A program made the position numbers and the translations under genes. A stretch of 64,000 nt of DNA from Heligmosomoides polygyrus polygyrus. Taxonomy: Eukaryota > Nematoda > Chromadorea > Rhabditida > Heligmosomidae. Below are positions 29,739-41,747 of this stretch, one piece after another (within the stretch, counting starts at the first letter, position 1; the number at the start of each line of letters is the position of its first letter). The notes beneath the pieces were generated by a model. That model saw nothing but the letters and a program-made list of their open reading frames with translations. It searched no databases and was not told where the DNA came from. The DNA lies in the NCBI GenBank assembly GCA_947396885.1, contig OX377204.1:26605706-26669705 (forward strand). The letters run 5' to 3'.

Positions 29739-30025
29739 TTAGGTTGTCCTAATTTTTTCTGGACAGATGTCAGAGCGAGATGTTTTGTCAACAACTTATT
29801 GTCAACCGATATCATTCGACAAAACATTAGCCTTCATGGTCCATGACATGTTGTTGTCTTTCCTGGTAGAGACCGAATTCCGTGAGCGAGGAACTCCGAA
29901 GAATTGAACAGCAAGAGATTGTTGATAGAGCTTTTGACCTCCTCCCGATGAACTTTGTTTCAGCGAAAAAGACTGAAGTGACAGGAAAACATAATAGTCA
30001 GAGAGTGAAAGATCGAACGTGTATG
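29739..30025 (-). pseudogene. mariner transposase C-terminal fragment
   Basis: A mariner-type end TTAGGTTGTCC starts at 29739. Inside it on the minus strand is a DLSLSDYYVFLSLQSF motif, corresponding to the DLSPSDYHLFRSLQ region with the third catalytic Asp of mariner transposases. Upstream domains are absent and stops follow, so this is a 3-prime fragment only. Confidence 0.65.
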
Positions 30026-30186
30026 GTTGACGCAGCATAAGCAGTTTGAAGCAGCAGAGGCTTAAAGAAACTGTTTTGAATTGTTTCTATCAAGACCATC
30101 AGCTTAACTGGTCCCATGCTGATATCAGCGGCCAGCTCATCCCGGATACGGGTGGGTGCTGATCGGTCCCACGAGGTGTGGATGCT

Positions 30187-30365
30187 GCGTTCGATCAAAC
30201 GGCGCCGGTGGTGTAATGGCGTAGAGCATTCCCGCCCGGTCAGAAGGAGGTGGTTCGAGTCCCGCCTGGCGCTAGAAGTTTTGATCGCTAAAAACATCGT
30301 TGTGACGGCTTACAACCTCGATACCAGCCAACTGAGGCTTAAAGAAACTGAGTTGAATAAGCGGT
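30187..30365 (+). mobile_element. tRNA-derived SINE family S1
   Basis: tRNA-like body at 30201-30273: acceptor ends GGCGCCG and TGGCGCT pair over 7 bp, A box TGGCGTAGAGC (30217-30227), exact B box GGTTCGAGTCC (30252-30262). The tail includes AGAAGTTTTGATCGC and GAGGCTTAAAGAAACTGA. Same family as 34849 and the pair at 21.3 kb. Confidence 0.8.
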
Positions 30366-30426
30366 TTAATCCCGAGTTGTTCCAGCTTCTTCTGATTCTT
30401 CCTTGCCGCGTATATTCTGGCTTCAT

Positions 30427-30909
30427 TCATGAGAAGGAGAAGTTTTCTCCTTCCAATCCGGCGTCAGGGCAGGATTTCGTTTTCATGTTCTCCAACTGGA
30501 TGGGTGTTTCTCTTTCTTCATTTTTTTTTGTTCTCCAGCTGGATTCCAACATAGAACTCGTTGAAACCAATTCCCAAAAGACCGGGCCACTGATATCCCA
30601 CAAGGAATGCAACTCATTTCTGTCGTAATCAGGAGGTTTCGGTTGTGGCTTCGGCAACGCGTCGAAATCAACCCAGTGATCGCGAAGTAGAGGCAGTAGT
30701 CTCCTCCATGGTGACAAAGGAGTCCATCCATGGCGGAGGAGAGAATCGCTCACATCAACACTCTTCTTCTTGTCCAGATCAGACGAAGCGTGTGGGGAAA
30801 CTTGCAGAAGCCTTGCAACCCTTCTCGAAGTCTGAAGAATATCGTGTGCAGTACATCTGTGTGAGCAATGGCTGCAAGCCTCGTACTGTAAGAGTAGGTC
30901 GAGCATCAC
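30427..30909 (-). other. unrecognised 160-codon open frame
   Basis: Open from ATG 30909 to a stop at 30427. It begins with a Cys/His-bearing stretch (YEACSHCSHRCTAHD) and continues with DKKKSVDVSD, DYDRNELHSLW and a Glu/Lys-rich end. No family recognised, no signal peptide or membrane segment. The overlapping plus strand is also partly open (30645-31001), so the frame may be chance. Confidence 0.25.
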
Positions 30910-32098
30910 AGTTGCTACAATACCGCTCCTGTCTTTTGGTTTTTGGGCGGAATAGACGGAAAAAACCGCCGTTTTCGCCGCTTTTCCATAACTCCTTTTA
31001 AAGCATCTTAATCAGGAAATGATTGTCACCATCCGATTCCTCTCTGGATGATCTATCCAATGATATAGGTGGTTTTGAAAAAAGTTGATTCGGTGACCCA
31101 TATAATCTCGACGGCGGCGACCTCCCTTCGTCGCTCGAGATAATTGCCCCCACAGGGACATCTCACTGAGTTACCAGAATAAGCAACTTTTAAGCGAATT
31201 TCCCGACTTCTGCCTGTGATATGCTCTACATGTTGTACTTCTTCGTAGCTAGCGAAAAATTCTGATCGTCATGATGCGCTCTTCTTAAAGACTCCCCTCG
31301 TCTAGGCCAACAGATTTTTGGTCACCTCCTGATTTCATGGGCTCTTCCTTGGTATCGGTTTCGTCCAGGAAAACTCAAAGTTCGGTGTTCAACTGAGCTA
31401 AGGATAATCCGTAATATAGCTGAGAGAAAGCTACCACAGTAACGTAGTTCGAAAACTGGCTGCTGTCAAATTCGCCATCAAGGCCAATTGTAAATGCGAA
31501 ATGTGATTTTTGCCAAATCAAGTGGACGATAGAGGCCTCGCCTTTAGAAGGACGGACTGCAGAATGAGAGCTTCACATAAGGGCTATGCAACCATCCATC
31601 TCTGGTCTCCTTGGCTTGGTGGTGACTTGTAAGACACGGTAAACAAGCGGCCAAACATCATGAGAGGTGCGAAATGGCTCCAACACAATTTTGGCTAAAG
31701 AAGTTGTTCTGAAATGGAAAACCTTCTCAACCAGTGATTTTCCCAGCAAATTCTAAGTCGAACAATGTTACTTTCTATACTTTTCCATTAATTTAGCAAT
31801 TTCCTGAATTTCTGTGACTGCTCGCCTCTGTGTAGTGCGGTCTGGGCCACGATTAGGGCGGGCGGCCGGCACTCCCCACCGGTATAGTGACCTCACGCGA
31901 CCCCCTTGATATCTGATGCCGCCTAACAGGCATCTTGCCACCTTTGGAGGTCCATCACAGTCCGACTCCTTATCGATCTTCTACAAACGCACCATTAGCT
32001 TTTGATGGAGCTATCAGTCATAGTTGGCAAATGCATGTTCCAGCAGCTCTGGGTGAGTTATGATGTGCTATGTTGTTTAACTGTGTCCAGGTTTTAAC

Positions 32099-32634
32099 CT
32101 ATATTTCTCCTGGGTGCTCGCACTTTTTTCTTTAAAAAATCGCACTGAAAAATTAAAAAACACTTTCTGCTCCCCTTGGAGGCGTAGGGAAAACCTTGCT
32201 TCTGCAAAATAATAAATAAACTCATGAAAACCTCAGAGCTCCGCTTTTTCGGCGTCTATTCAAAAGACGCGTCCGGTACCGTATGTCAGGCCAAAATACA
32301 AGGATGTTGGAAAGTAAGTAAAAGCGAGACACTATCTATTCTACGAGTGTCAGAAGTCGCTTCCCATTTTAAGGGCATCAGGCTTTGTTTATCAAGCTTT
32401 CTCAAGAGGACGCCGTCAGCTAACCTCTTGGACGCGTGAGAATGCTGGTGGGCCTAGGCCAAACGATGCAATAATCGAATTAAAAAAAGACATAAAAGAT
32501 TATGAATAGATTAGTTATGACTAGTTCGACCAAATGTACTCCTTCACCCTCCTATGCGACTATAACTGAACAAAGCGAGCCGGAGCTCTGAGGTTTTCAT
32601 GAGTTTATTTATTATTTTGCAGAAGCAAGGTTTT
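32099..32634 (+). repeat. left copy of a 536-bp segment duplicated across the N gap
   Basis: Identical to 32835-33370 apart from one base seen (GGATGTTGG versus GGATGATGG), at an offset of 736. The two copies abut the gap on either side, which is the pattern of contig ends that overlap but were not merged. Confidence 0.85.
32242..32281. other. solo A/B-type element terminus inside element D
   Basis: The reverse complement reads CGGTACCGGACGCGTCTTTT and continues with GACGCCGAAAAAGCGG. It has the spacing and sequence of the A and B ends, and is followed by TA at 32282-32283. No matching second end lies in the centre of D. The duplicated copy is at about 32978-33017. Confidence 0.55.
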
Positions 32635-32834
32635 NNNNNNNNNNNNNNNNNNNNNNNNNNNNNNNNNNNNNNNNNNNNNNNNNNNNNNNNNNNNNNNNNN
32701 NNNNNNNNNNNNNNNNNNNNNNNNNNNNNNNNNNNNNNNNNNNNNNNNNNNNNNNNNNNNNNNNNNNNNNNNNNNNNNNNNNNNNNNNNNNNNNNNNNNN
32801 NNNNNNNNNNNNNNNNNNNNNNNNNNNNNNNNNN
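32635..32834. other. assembly gap (200 N)
   Basis: 200 N between two overlapping contig ends; the true gap is probably zero or negative. Confidence 0.98.
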
Positions 32835-34848
32835 CTATATTTCTCCTGGGTGCTCGCACTTTTTTCTTTAAAAAATCGCACTGAAAAATTAAAAAACACT
32901 TTCTGCTCCCCTTGGAGGCGTAGGGAAAACCTTGCTTCTGCAAAATAATAAATAAACTCATGAAAACCTCAGAGCTCCGCTTTTTCGGCGTCTATTCAAA
33001 AGACGCGTCCGGTACCGTATGTCAGGCCAAAATACAAGGATGATGGAAAGTAAGTAAAAGCGAGACACTATCTATTCTACGAGTGTCAGAAGTCGCTTCC
33101 CATTTTAAGGGCATCAGGCTTTGTTTATCAAGCTTTCTCAAGAGGACGCCGTCAGCTAACCTCTTGGACGCGTGAGAATGCTGGTGGGCCTAGGCCAAAC
33201 GATGCAATAATCGAATTAAAAAAAGACATAAAAGATTATGAATAGATTAGTTATGACTAGTTCGACCAAATGTACTCCTTCACCCTCCTATGCGACTATA
33301 ACTGAACAAAGCGAGCCGGAGCTCTGAGGTTTTCATGAGTTTATTTATTATTTTGCAGAAGCAAGGTTTTCCCTACGCCTCCAAGGGGAGCAGCAAGTGT
33401 TTTTTAATTTTTCAGTGCGATTTTTTTAAAGAAAAAAGTGCGAGCACCCAGGAGAAATATAGGTTAAAACCTGGACACAGTTAAACAACATAGCACATCA
33501 TAACTCACCCAGAGCTGCTGGAACATGCATTTGCCAACTATGACTGATAGCTCCATCAAAAGCTAATGGTGCGTTTGTAGAAGATCGATAAGGAGTCGGA
33601 CTGTGATGGACCTCCAAAGGTGGCAAGATGCCTGTTAGGCGGCATCAGATATCAAGGGGGTCGCGTGAGGTCACTATACCGGTGGGGAGTGCCGGCCGCC
33701 CGCCCTAATCGTGGCCCAGACCGCACTACACAGAGGCGAGCAGTCACAGAAATTCAGGAAATTGCTAAATTAATGGAAAAGTATAGAAAGTAACATTGTT
33801 CGACTTAGAATTTGCTGGGAAAATCACTGGTTGAGAAGGTTTTCCATTTCAGAACAACTTCTTTAGCCAAAATTGTGTTGGAGCCATTTCGCACCTCTCA
33901 TGATGTTTGGCCGCTTGTTTACCGTGTCTTACAAGTCACCACCAAGCCAAGGAGACCAGAGATGGATGGTTGCATAGCCCTTATGTGAAGCTCTCATTCT
34001 GCAGTCCGTCCTTCTAAAGGCGAGGCCTCTATCGTCCACTTGATTTGGCAAAAATCACATTTCGCATTTACAATTGGCCTTGATGGCGAATTTGACAGCA
34101 GCCAGTTTTCGAACTACGTTACTGTGGTAGCTTTCTCTCAGCTATATTACGGATTATCCTTAGCTCAGTTGAACACCGAACTTTGAGTTTTCCTGGACGA
34201 AACCGATACCAAGGAAGAGCCCATGAAATCAGGAGGTGACCAAAAATCTGTTGGCCTAGACGAGGGGAGTTTTTAAGAAGAGCGCATCATGACGATCAGA
34301 ATTTTTCGCTAGCTACGAAGAAGTACAACATGTAGAGCATATCACAGGCAGAAGTCGGGAAATTCGCTTAAAAGTTGCTTATTCTGGTAACTCAGTGAGA
34401 TGTCCCTGTGGGGGCAATTATCTCGAGCGACGAAGGGAGGTCGCCGCCGTCGAGATTATATGGGTCACCGAATCAACTTTTTTCAAAACCACTGGATGCC
34501 ACCTATATCATTGGATAGATCATCCAGAGAGGAATCGGATGGTGACAATCATTTCCTGATTAAGATGCTTTAAAAGGAGTTATGGAAAAGCGGCGAAAAC
34601 GGCGGGTTTTTCCGTCTATTCCGCCCAAAAACCAAAAGACAGGAGCGGTATTGTAATTACGAGCGGTCTTTTCTGCATAGGTGGTCGTCCGACACGAGGA
34701 AGTTTTAAGCACCTTGTCACATTATCGAACCTGCGGTACCCATTGAAGCACGTCTCCCAAGAGAAGGCACAGGCCTTCATTGCCCCTCCAGAAAACGATA
34801 GGCCTCTTCTGCAGCTCGACCAGAGCGGTACCGTACAAGTAGTGGATG

Positions 34849-35025
34849 TGCGTTCGATCAAACGGCGCCGGTTGTGTTAAGGCGTAGAGCATTCCCGCCC
34901 CGTCAAGGGGGAGGGGCGGGTTCGAGTCCCGCCTGGTGCTGGAAGTTTTGATCGCAACAAAACATCGTTATGACAGCTCACAACCTCGATACCAGCCACT
35001 TGAGGCTTAAAGAAACTGATTTGAA
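34849..35025 (+). mobile_element. tRNA-derived SINE family S1
   Basis: GCGTTCGATCAAACGGCGCC start, A-box-like GGCGTAGAGC at 34881-34890, exact B box GGTTCGAGTCC at 34919-34929, and tail AAGTTTTGATCGCAAC then TTGAGGCTTAAAGAAACTGA. It matches the copy at 30187 in sequence and orientation, on the other side of element D. Confidence 0.8.
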
Positions 35026-35544
35026 ACGTATAAGTAGAGTTGGCCGGTAGAGCATCTTCTTCTCCATCGCGTACACATTAGATCGAATTGGAGGTGGTAT
35101 GTTTAACATGGCATGGAGAAACTTCCTACTGGGGACATGAAACAAGTAATACTCAAAGGCCAGCCAACTGATGACTTCAGCTGTCAGGCCTCTGAGAATA
35201 TGTTGTACTGGATCTCATCATTGCTGTTCTTCTTAAAACCAACCACCCAGTAGTAGATCAGTGACCTTCTTCATTAATCGCTTAAGAGGGTCTCCTCTTC
35301 CAAAGGTCACGAAGCGGCTCAGTTCGCTAGAACTGTGAAAGTCTCGATTTATAATTAAGATGACGTGAAGGTCTATGTATTTATGGGTGACTGCTGCATT
35401 CGCCCTGATGCTATCCAATAATCTGGCTCGAGAACGAAGCCATAGCCTCTCATATATAATGTTAATAGGTTCCTCATATCCTCAGCCACTCTGTTGCTTC
35501 CACAGTGATTTGTCTCACGATGATTATCTAAGCGTTTTCCATAA
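35026..35544. other. unassigned sequence
   Basis: Nothing supported. Confidence 0.4.
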
Positions 35545-35850
35545 CTTAGGCGGTTGGTAGCGCAGCCGGTGGAGGTGGCGGCGCCCTCGATTTAAGGGTC
35601 CCGGTTTGGAGTTGCCGCTCAGGCCAACCCTTTCATGCCTCCGGGGTCGGTGAATTGGTACCAGTCTCACCTGGAAAGGAATAAGACCCTTACTTGACCA
35701 TCAGCTAAGCACAGAAAGTTATTATGTAGGTCATGTACGCATTCAATTTGCCTGAATGGCATTCCGTAGAAGCAGAACTCGTAGCTCACCTCAAAAGGGA
35801 TCAAGTAATGTCGTCGTTTAGGCCAAAGTGTTTCTTGCCTGAAAAAGCCG
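35545..35850 (+). mobile_element. SINE family S2, full-length copy
   Basis: A box TAGCGCAGCCGG, then TGCCTCCGGGGTCGGTGAAT, TGGTACCAGTCTCACCTGGA, GGTCATGTACGCATTCAATT and GGCATTCCGTAGAAGCAGAA, ending near ATGTCGTCGTTTAGGCC. This is one of the best copies for deriving a consensus. Confidence 0.7.
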
Positions 35851-36514
35851 CCGATATTTTTTATACATAAGTCTCAGGCTACACCGCAATCGTCCCAAAG
35901 TTTGCGTAAACCCTGTAAGTTACATATTGTTGTTGAGGATGCGATCATAGAGTCGAAGCTACGATTGATAATGAATGCTAAAATCGACGGCTAGTTAATC
36001 CATTTTCATCATTTTAATTGATCCTTGCGTAATTCATGGACGCACTCTTAGCCTATAAGGTTATTCTAGTCAAAAAAGTCCTCTCTGATCGAGATGTAAC
36101 GAGACACTACCGAAATATCAGATTGACCCCATTGCACGAGTTCCTGCTCTGTAATTACTGAAAGCCAAACATTTCAATCGTGAGTTTTTAAGCAAATGAC
36201 ACTTGCATTTTCTCGAAATCATCTTTTGTCCAACTGATCGTGAGCACCGAGTCGCTTGAGTTGGCCAGCCACACCTCAACTGAACATTATTCCGCGCCGG
36301 AGAGCTCCACTGGATTCTCTTCACTCGACAGACATGAAGAGAGTTATGTCGTTTGTTCAGGGTTCGTCACGAATAAGTCCTACCAACGCGAAGGAAGTCG
36401 TTCTGCCGTTTTTTACGTTTCTCGGAGTCTATATTGTTACGTCTCTTGCTCAGATGGTGTCTACGAAACGCATTACGTGCCGGCTCAAGTAATTTTCGAT
36501 GACATGCCGCATGT

Positions 36515-36790
36515 TAGGCGAGTGATAGCGCAGACGGAGGAAGTGCCCGCCGTCACGTGCACCCGATTCGAGGTTCCTGAATTTCCCCCCCCCCCCCCCC
36601 GGGCCAATAAACCCTTCCATCTTTTCCATGTCGGTGAATTGGTACCACAGTTGTCTGGGAAGGATGGAGCACTCAATTGCTCATCAGGTGGCCACCGCAG
36701 GTCATTATGTAGGCGAAATCCGCACTGAACGTGCCCTCACGGCATCAAATCAAAGAAGAATGCATGGCACATGCAAAAGGGGATTGATTT
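36515..36790 (+). mobile_element. SINE family S2 copy with poly-C tract
   Basis: A box TAGCGCAGACGG near 36527, B-box-like GATTCGAGGTTCC near 36567, a C14 run at about 36587-36600, then GTCGGTGAATTGGTACCACA and GGTGGCCACCGCAGGTCATT. Confidence 0.7.
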
Positions 36791-38404
36791 ATGCCGTCTA
36801 TTCTTCTTCATTTCTCGCCGAATGTTGTCGAGTGCCCTAAAAACTGAACGAATTAGGCATAGATTTTTTGTGCACCTTTCAGACTCTGTAAGCCTATCTT
36901 GGAAAACATAAATACAACCTCACCATGTGTCTCTCTTGCCGGCAATATAGGGTAGATAGCATTTCGTGAAATAGACCTGAGCAATCGAGTGCACAACTTT
37001 ACTTCCTCACTTCTATGAAGTATTATATGACTAAGCACATTGTTAGCAGCGCAGATCCATTTTAATAGATTGTAATAGAGCTGAAAAACTGGTTGCGTAA
37101 TGAAATCTGACCGTACTTTGGACCAACCCAACATGTCTGCATGGTCAGACCAAGGTGACCGACTTCGTAGAGCGTCCATATTCGATCCATGTACGTGAAG
37201 TATGTAACAGCGCTTTTCCATACGCTCTAACTGCTTTTAAAGTTGATAAAGTCCTAGCACGTTACAGACTAAAAGGTCACATTGTACAGCCGAAACGCCT
37301 CCCACGTCCAGTTCTCGTTTCCGAAGTGCTTCGCGGAAGAGCACGCCCGTAGCGAAGAGGATTCGAGGGGCAAGGCTTTCGACGTTCCAACGGGAGCCCC
37401 GCCCTCTTCAGTACCATTCGCCTAGCTGGCCCCGAAGCGGTCGTTGTCCACTTCCGGATGCTTTGTACAAAGTCCCACATTGGGAGGTTTTGTATACAGT
37501 ATCCGGAAGCGCGACGTTCCGCTTGAGTTCAATCGCCCCAATGCCTCGTCCGTGATTGAGCTCGAGCTTCGAGACACCAGGACTACTCGTGAATTACATC
37601 GTGAGTGCCTAGACTCAAGATAATAGCATTCACTACATGGAGAGCGTGTTATTTTAACCGTAAATTGGTCGCTTTTAGGTGGGGCTCTACTTCAGCTATC
37701 GTCTCCCAGCCTATTTCGATCCGGTTGTGATGTGACTCTGAACAGCTTTCATATGGTTGTTCAACTCTAATGCAGCCTACATCTTCATCGCTCTACCACA
37801 CCTTCCACATTCAGTTGAAGTGCAGACGTTTTAAATACACCAGGTTCTCTAGCTAGTCAGGAAACCCTTAAGCATTTTGTTTGACTCAATAACGCCGCCG
37901 CACTTCTTCAACCTCCATGATGCCTTAGTGGAGGGTTGATTCCTTCCTCCAATGCCACCTCTCTCCCTCGTGTTGCACATCTACCCTGTAAACTTTCGAC
38001 TTCAACTCACTGCTCAGATCACAATGGCAAGCCAATCAAGTAGCTCTTCTCTACTTCTGTCACGTTTCCCGAACCTGTCCTGATGATGAATGCAAAACTG
38101 AGGGTCATCCTCACTTAAGCCACTATAAGGTAAAAGCTTATCGCACATTATGAAGTAGGAGATATGCCTTACTTGGGAAGCACATACATATTTTCACTTT
38201 TTCACCATCCTGTAGAATCCGGATTTTTCTCCGAGTTCAATACTGCCCTTGTTGAGAAGCTGCCCACTCCTGGTTAAGATAGAGCCTAAATTAACGCAGC
38301 AATCCCATGCAGACCTGGTCCTGTTAGGAGCGATCGCTCAACTGCACTGAATGGTAGAAAATCGAACTGCTGAGGATGCACGAGCAATAACAGAGCTGGA
38401 TCAT
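36791..38404. other. unassigned sequence
   Basis: A GC-richer patch at 37260-37560 has open stretches on both strands, but no motif is recognisable. The rest is featureless. Confidence 0.35.
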
Positions 38405-38660
38405 GAGATCCCTGCCGCAAATAAAGAAAGGGTAAAGGACGGCGTTTCTCAACTGATCTGAGTTGCCCCACGCATTCTATTTCAACGGGATGTCGTGAAG
38501 CCGATTTGAATGCGTATTTGGCCATACAACAACGTGCAGTGGCCAGCCGATAAACAAGTCAGCGCTTTATCCTTCGCAAAGAGGTCTGGTACGAATTCAC
38601 TGACCCCGGAGGGATGGCATGCTTCCCATTCTAGTAGCCTGGGCGGAAAATCCGCACCAT
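38405..38660 (-). mobile_element. SINE family S2 copy (minus)
   Basis: AAAGGGTAAAGGACGGCGTT, CCCCACGCATTCTATTTCAA, GTGGCCAGCCGATAAACAAG, then GAATTCACTGACCCCGGAGG: all S2 blocks in reverse order. Confidence 0.7.
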
Positions 38661-41600
38661 GAACCTGGTATCAGATGCACGCGACAGCCGGCTGCGCTAT
38701 ACGCGTGCTGCCGCATATATTGAGAGGAATTGTTTCCCATTCTAAGTGGATCGCTTCACTAATTTATGATGTTCCACCGGTCGCATCAAAGCACAAGCAC
38801 TAAACACGCTGTGACAAGCGTGATGACGATCTGGAAGTCACCTCTGGTAAAAATTATAACTAACTAAAAGAATGTTATGTCACAAAATATAAAACATATA
38901 AAAAAGGTTCGCTTTATAAAATAAGGTATATAAAGTATTTATTTAAAAAAAAAGTCGTGATAGTGCTACCTACATAGAAGAAGTTGAAGACTCGGGAAAA
39001 AATTTAGCCCAAGTCAGAAAAGAAGAGAGAAGCCTACCGAAATCCTTATTCTTACAGAGATCCTGGCCGAGAGCCATGCTATCATTGGCCCCGCCATTAT
39101 CATGCTTCCAAAAGGTGTCACAGTGCTGGCAAGGGGATGTTCTTGGCTTTGCCTCTCTCTTGACTACTAACTCAGCCGTAAACTTCTTTAGGAGCACCTT
39201 CAGTGTAATCGAAGATTGAAGGCGGCCTGAAATGTTCAGAATTTCGCTGAGAAGGACTAGGGTGTATACAACGCTTTCCCTCTGAGCTGCTTCTTTCTCG
39301 CTCCATCGATGAACTACTTTATGTCTCTGTCAAAGGCTAGTTAGTCAAAAACTAAGCCATGAAGTCTACAAAACAACTTTTCAACAAGCTCTGGAAGAAT
39401 TCTAATATTTTCGATTACGCCGACCAATACTGTATGCGCTTTGAAGATGCGATTCTGTGCATTGTTTTGCTCCAGGATGGAAACACCTTATCGACGTGAA
39501 GTGAAGTGAATGAGCCACGTTTGTTCATAGAAAACTCCGAGCTTTCGAGAATTAAAAGGTTTGAATGATTTCTTGATTGCTGTCACACTATTGGCAAACT
39601 CACCAAATACCGTTTCTCTGACTGTACTGGTGAATGACTTGAAGGAGATAACAGAGAAAATATGGAAGGAAGCTCTCTTGAAAGCACTAAAATTTCACTT
39701 CCAAAAAGCAAAATAACGTGGAACCATATAAGTCTGATAACGTTAGAGATATTCTATCGAGCAGCTCCAGATACATATGTGTAGAGCTGCAAAGAAATAG
39801 GTCCTCTAAAGAAATGTCGATCATTCATCATCGCTCATCATCATTATGGCTAGCGTCAACGTAAACCGCTCATAAGATCAGCGCTTCTAAGAACAGAACG
39901 AACTGATGCCACTCCGAGTCAGACAGATTTCTTAGAGCTTCTTCAAGTCCCCCCAGAAGTTGATACATCAATATCGTGGTGTCAATCTTAGAGCTCAGCA
40001 CACCCTCGGACAAACGATAGGAGGGTCAACACGCTTGCCTCTAGCCGGCTGACGGACTGGCCTATGAATGAGGCCGAAAGGAGCGAACAATACACGGGAA
40101 CAATGCTAATTGGGCCACAATCTCAGGTGTGGGCGGTGTACGAAAGGCGCACCAATCTCCTCAAGACATTTCTACCGGCGGCTCCGCTCACCAGGTGATC
40201 AGCCGGCCTTGGCTACGGTAATACCGTAACCCATGCAACCGGTGCGCGGTTTGGTTGTTTTCAGCGAATACGTCTCGCCAATGTTCTTCTTTGCTACTTC
40301 AATTACTACTAATTCTCTTTTGTCACTCTTGCCCAATATTTGAAATCTAGGGGCGAAGCTGGGAAAAGAGTTAGCTCAACCAAATTTCGTCATCAAGCCG
40401 TGAAACGAAATCTAAAAATGCTCCTTCTTCATTACTTCTACTTTCAGCACCATGTAGTAAGTGTTAAACTCGTCCACAGCATAAGATTTATCATCTTTTA
40501 AAAACTAACGGAGGCAGTCACAGTATTATTATTGTTTGTTACGTGGCTAAAATCCATATAAGAACAGTGCAATCAGAAACAGTAGAAAATGAACATCCGT
40601 ATAACATTTGCCAGCGTTCTAGGCCAACGTCCATATCTCTCTGTGCGGCTTTTTACGCAATGATATGAAGATCCATGTGCTTAGAAAATGGAGACAACCA
40701 CCAATAATAAGAGTAGGTATAGCAAAGACAAATTTTCATCTCAGCCTCCAAGCGACAGCGACATAAGGTTCCTTCTTAATAACCGAAGAATTCGATATCG
40801 CTTTGAATAAAGGCGCACAATAACAACGTTTTCTTAACGGCTACTACTGCTAAAGTTAACATTGAGCAAGGCTCGCTTTTGAAATTAGACACATTGCCGC
40901 TCTTTTCGAAATAGTTCTAGCCTTTTCTGCTCAACCCAATTATGATGAAGTGTTTCTGTCGCCAATGCTTGCATGAATCGGAATATGAAGAGTTGCTCCA
41001 GGCGACTGCGTGCCCAAGACCGTCACATCTCATTTAAATTGTTCCTCATATGTTCATTTAAGTATTTCGCTCATGTTTAGGGCTCAGTTCATTCATGTAT
41101 GCCTATGGTTACAATACCACCACCGCGGGCAAAAAAAAAACAGGGACTTATTGCAAGAATGAGGACTTTGCTGAGATCTATTTTTTTCTTGTTTTCGCTT
41201 TCTCTTGTATATATCAGCTCCAGTTGTTGTGTAAGCGAGCTTAGCACGGTAAGGCTGTGCTAATTTTATTCTACGTTGATCGTTCTCCTTTCTAGTAAAT
41301 GAATAAATGTAGGGTAGCTTTTAAAAATCGTCCAGCGGAAAAGGGGAGAGCAAACCGTGGAACCCTTAGCCTGCTTATGTACGGGCCTTCCTACACAGCA
41401 TGTCAGCTGGTCAGCTGAGCTGCTGCAATTCGGTCTTGGTCACTCAAATGTCTATAAGCTTGTTCTAAAGCCAATGCCAGCCAGCCAATTTCAGGCCACT
41501 ACGTCCAGTTCAAAATTTCTTCTCTCGAAGATCAGCTGTCAGAGCTTATGGATGTTGTTATGTAGCAGGGAATAAAAACGAGTTTTGCAGTGGCTGATTC

Positions 41601-41745
41601 ATGCTGTTCTTCTGCCTTTCCAAGAATGGGTATTAAGCATCTATGGCATTGAAAACCTACTTTCTACGTTATTTATGCACTTGAGCACCGTGGCTTTCTG
41701 ATCGCTCCTACGACCTTTAAATATTACTCGACTTGCGGATGTACA
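38661..41745. other. unassigned sequence
   Basis: Three kb without a supportable gene. A GC-richer patch lies at about 40020-40260. A 75-codon minus frame at 38970-39197 includes CQHCDTFWKHDNGG but is not assignable. Confidence 0.4.
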
Positions 41746-41747
41746 TA

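Larger units (their letters stand above)
30918..34653. mobile_element. element D: giant-armed palindromic transposon (1.33-kb inverted repeats)
   Basis: CAATACCGCTCCTGTCTTTT at 30918 is mirrored by the right end at 34653; both are flanked by TA (30916-30917 and 34654-34655). The left arm (30918-32243) and right arm (33317-34653) are near-identical in reverse complement over their whole length, with only scattered small differences (a few extra bases near 34490). The unique centre is only about 350 bp. No coding frame of note. The scaffold version is 3736 bp, but part of it is duplicated around the N gap. Confidence 0.85.

Noticed and set aside
32599..32961. Open frames running through the second N gap
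   Set aside because: They consist mostly of unknown bases and mirror-image element D sequence.
36240..36728. 162-codon plus-strand frame
   Set aside because: Its second half runs through a SINE with a poly-C tract, and a second overlapping frame is equally open, so coding is not supported.
40010..40280. GC-rich patch considered as rRNA or other structured RNA
   Set aside because: No match to 5S, SL or snRNA sequence that I can recall, and no clear long stem.
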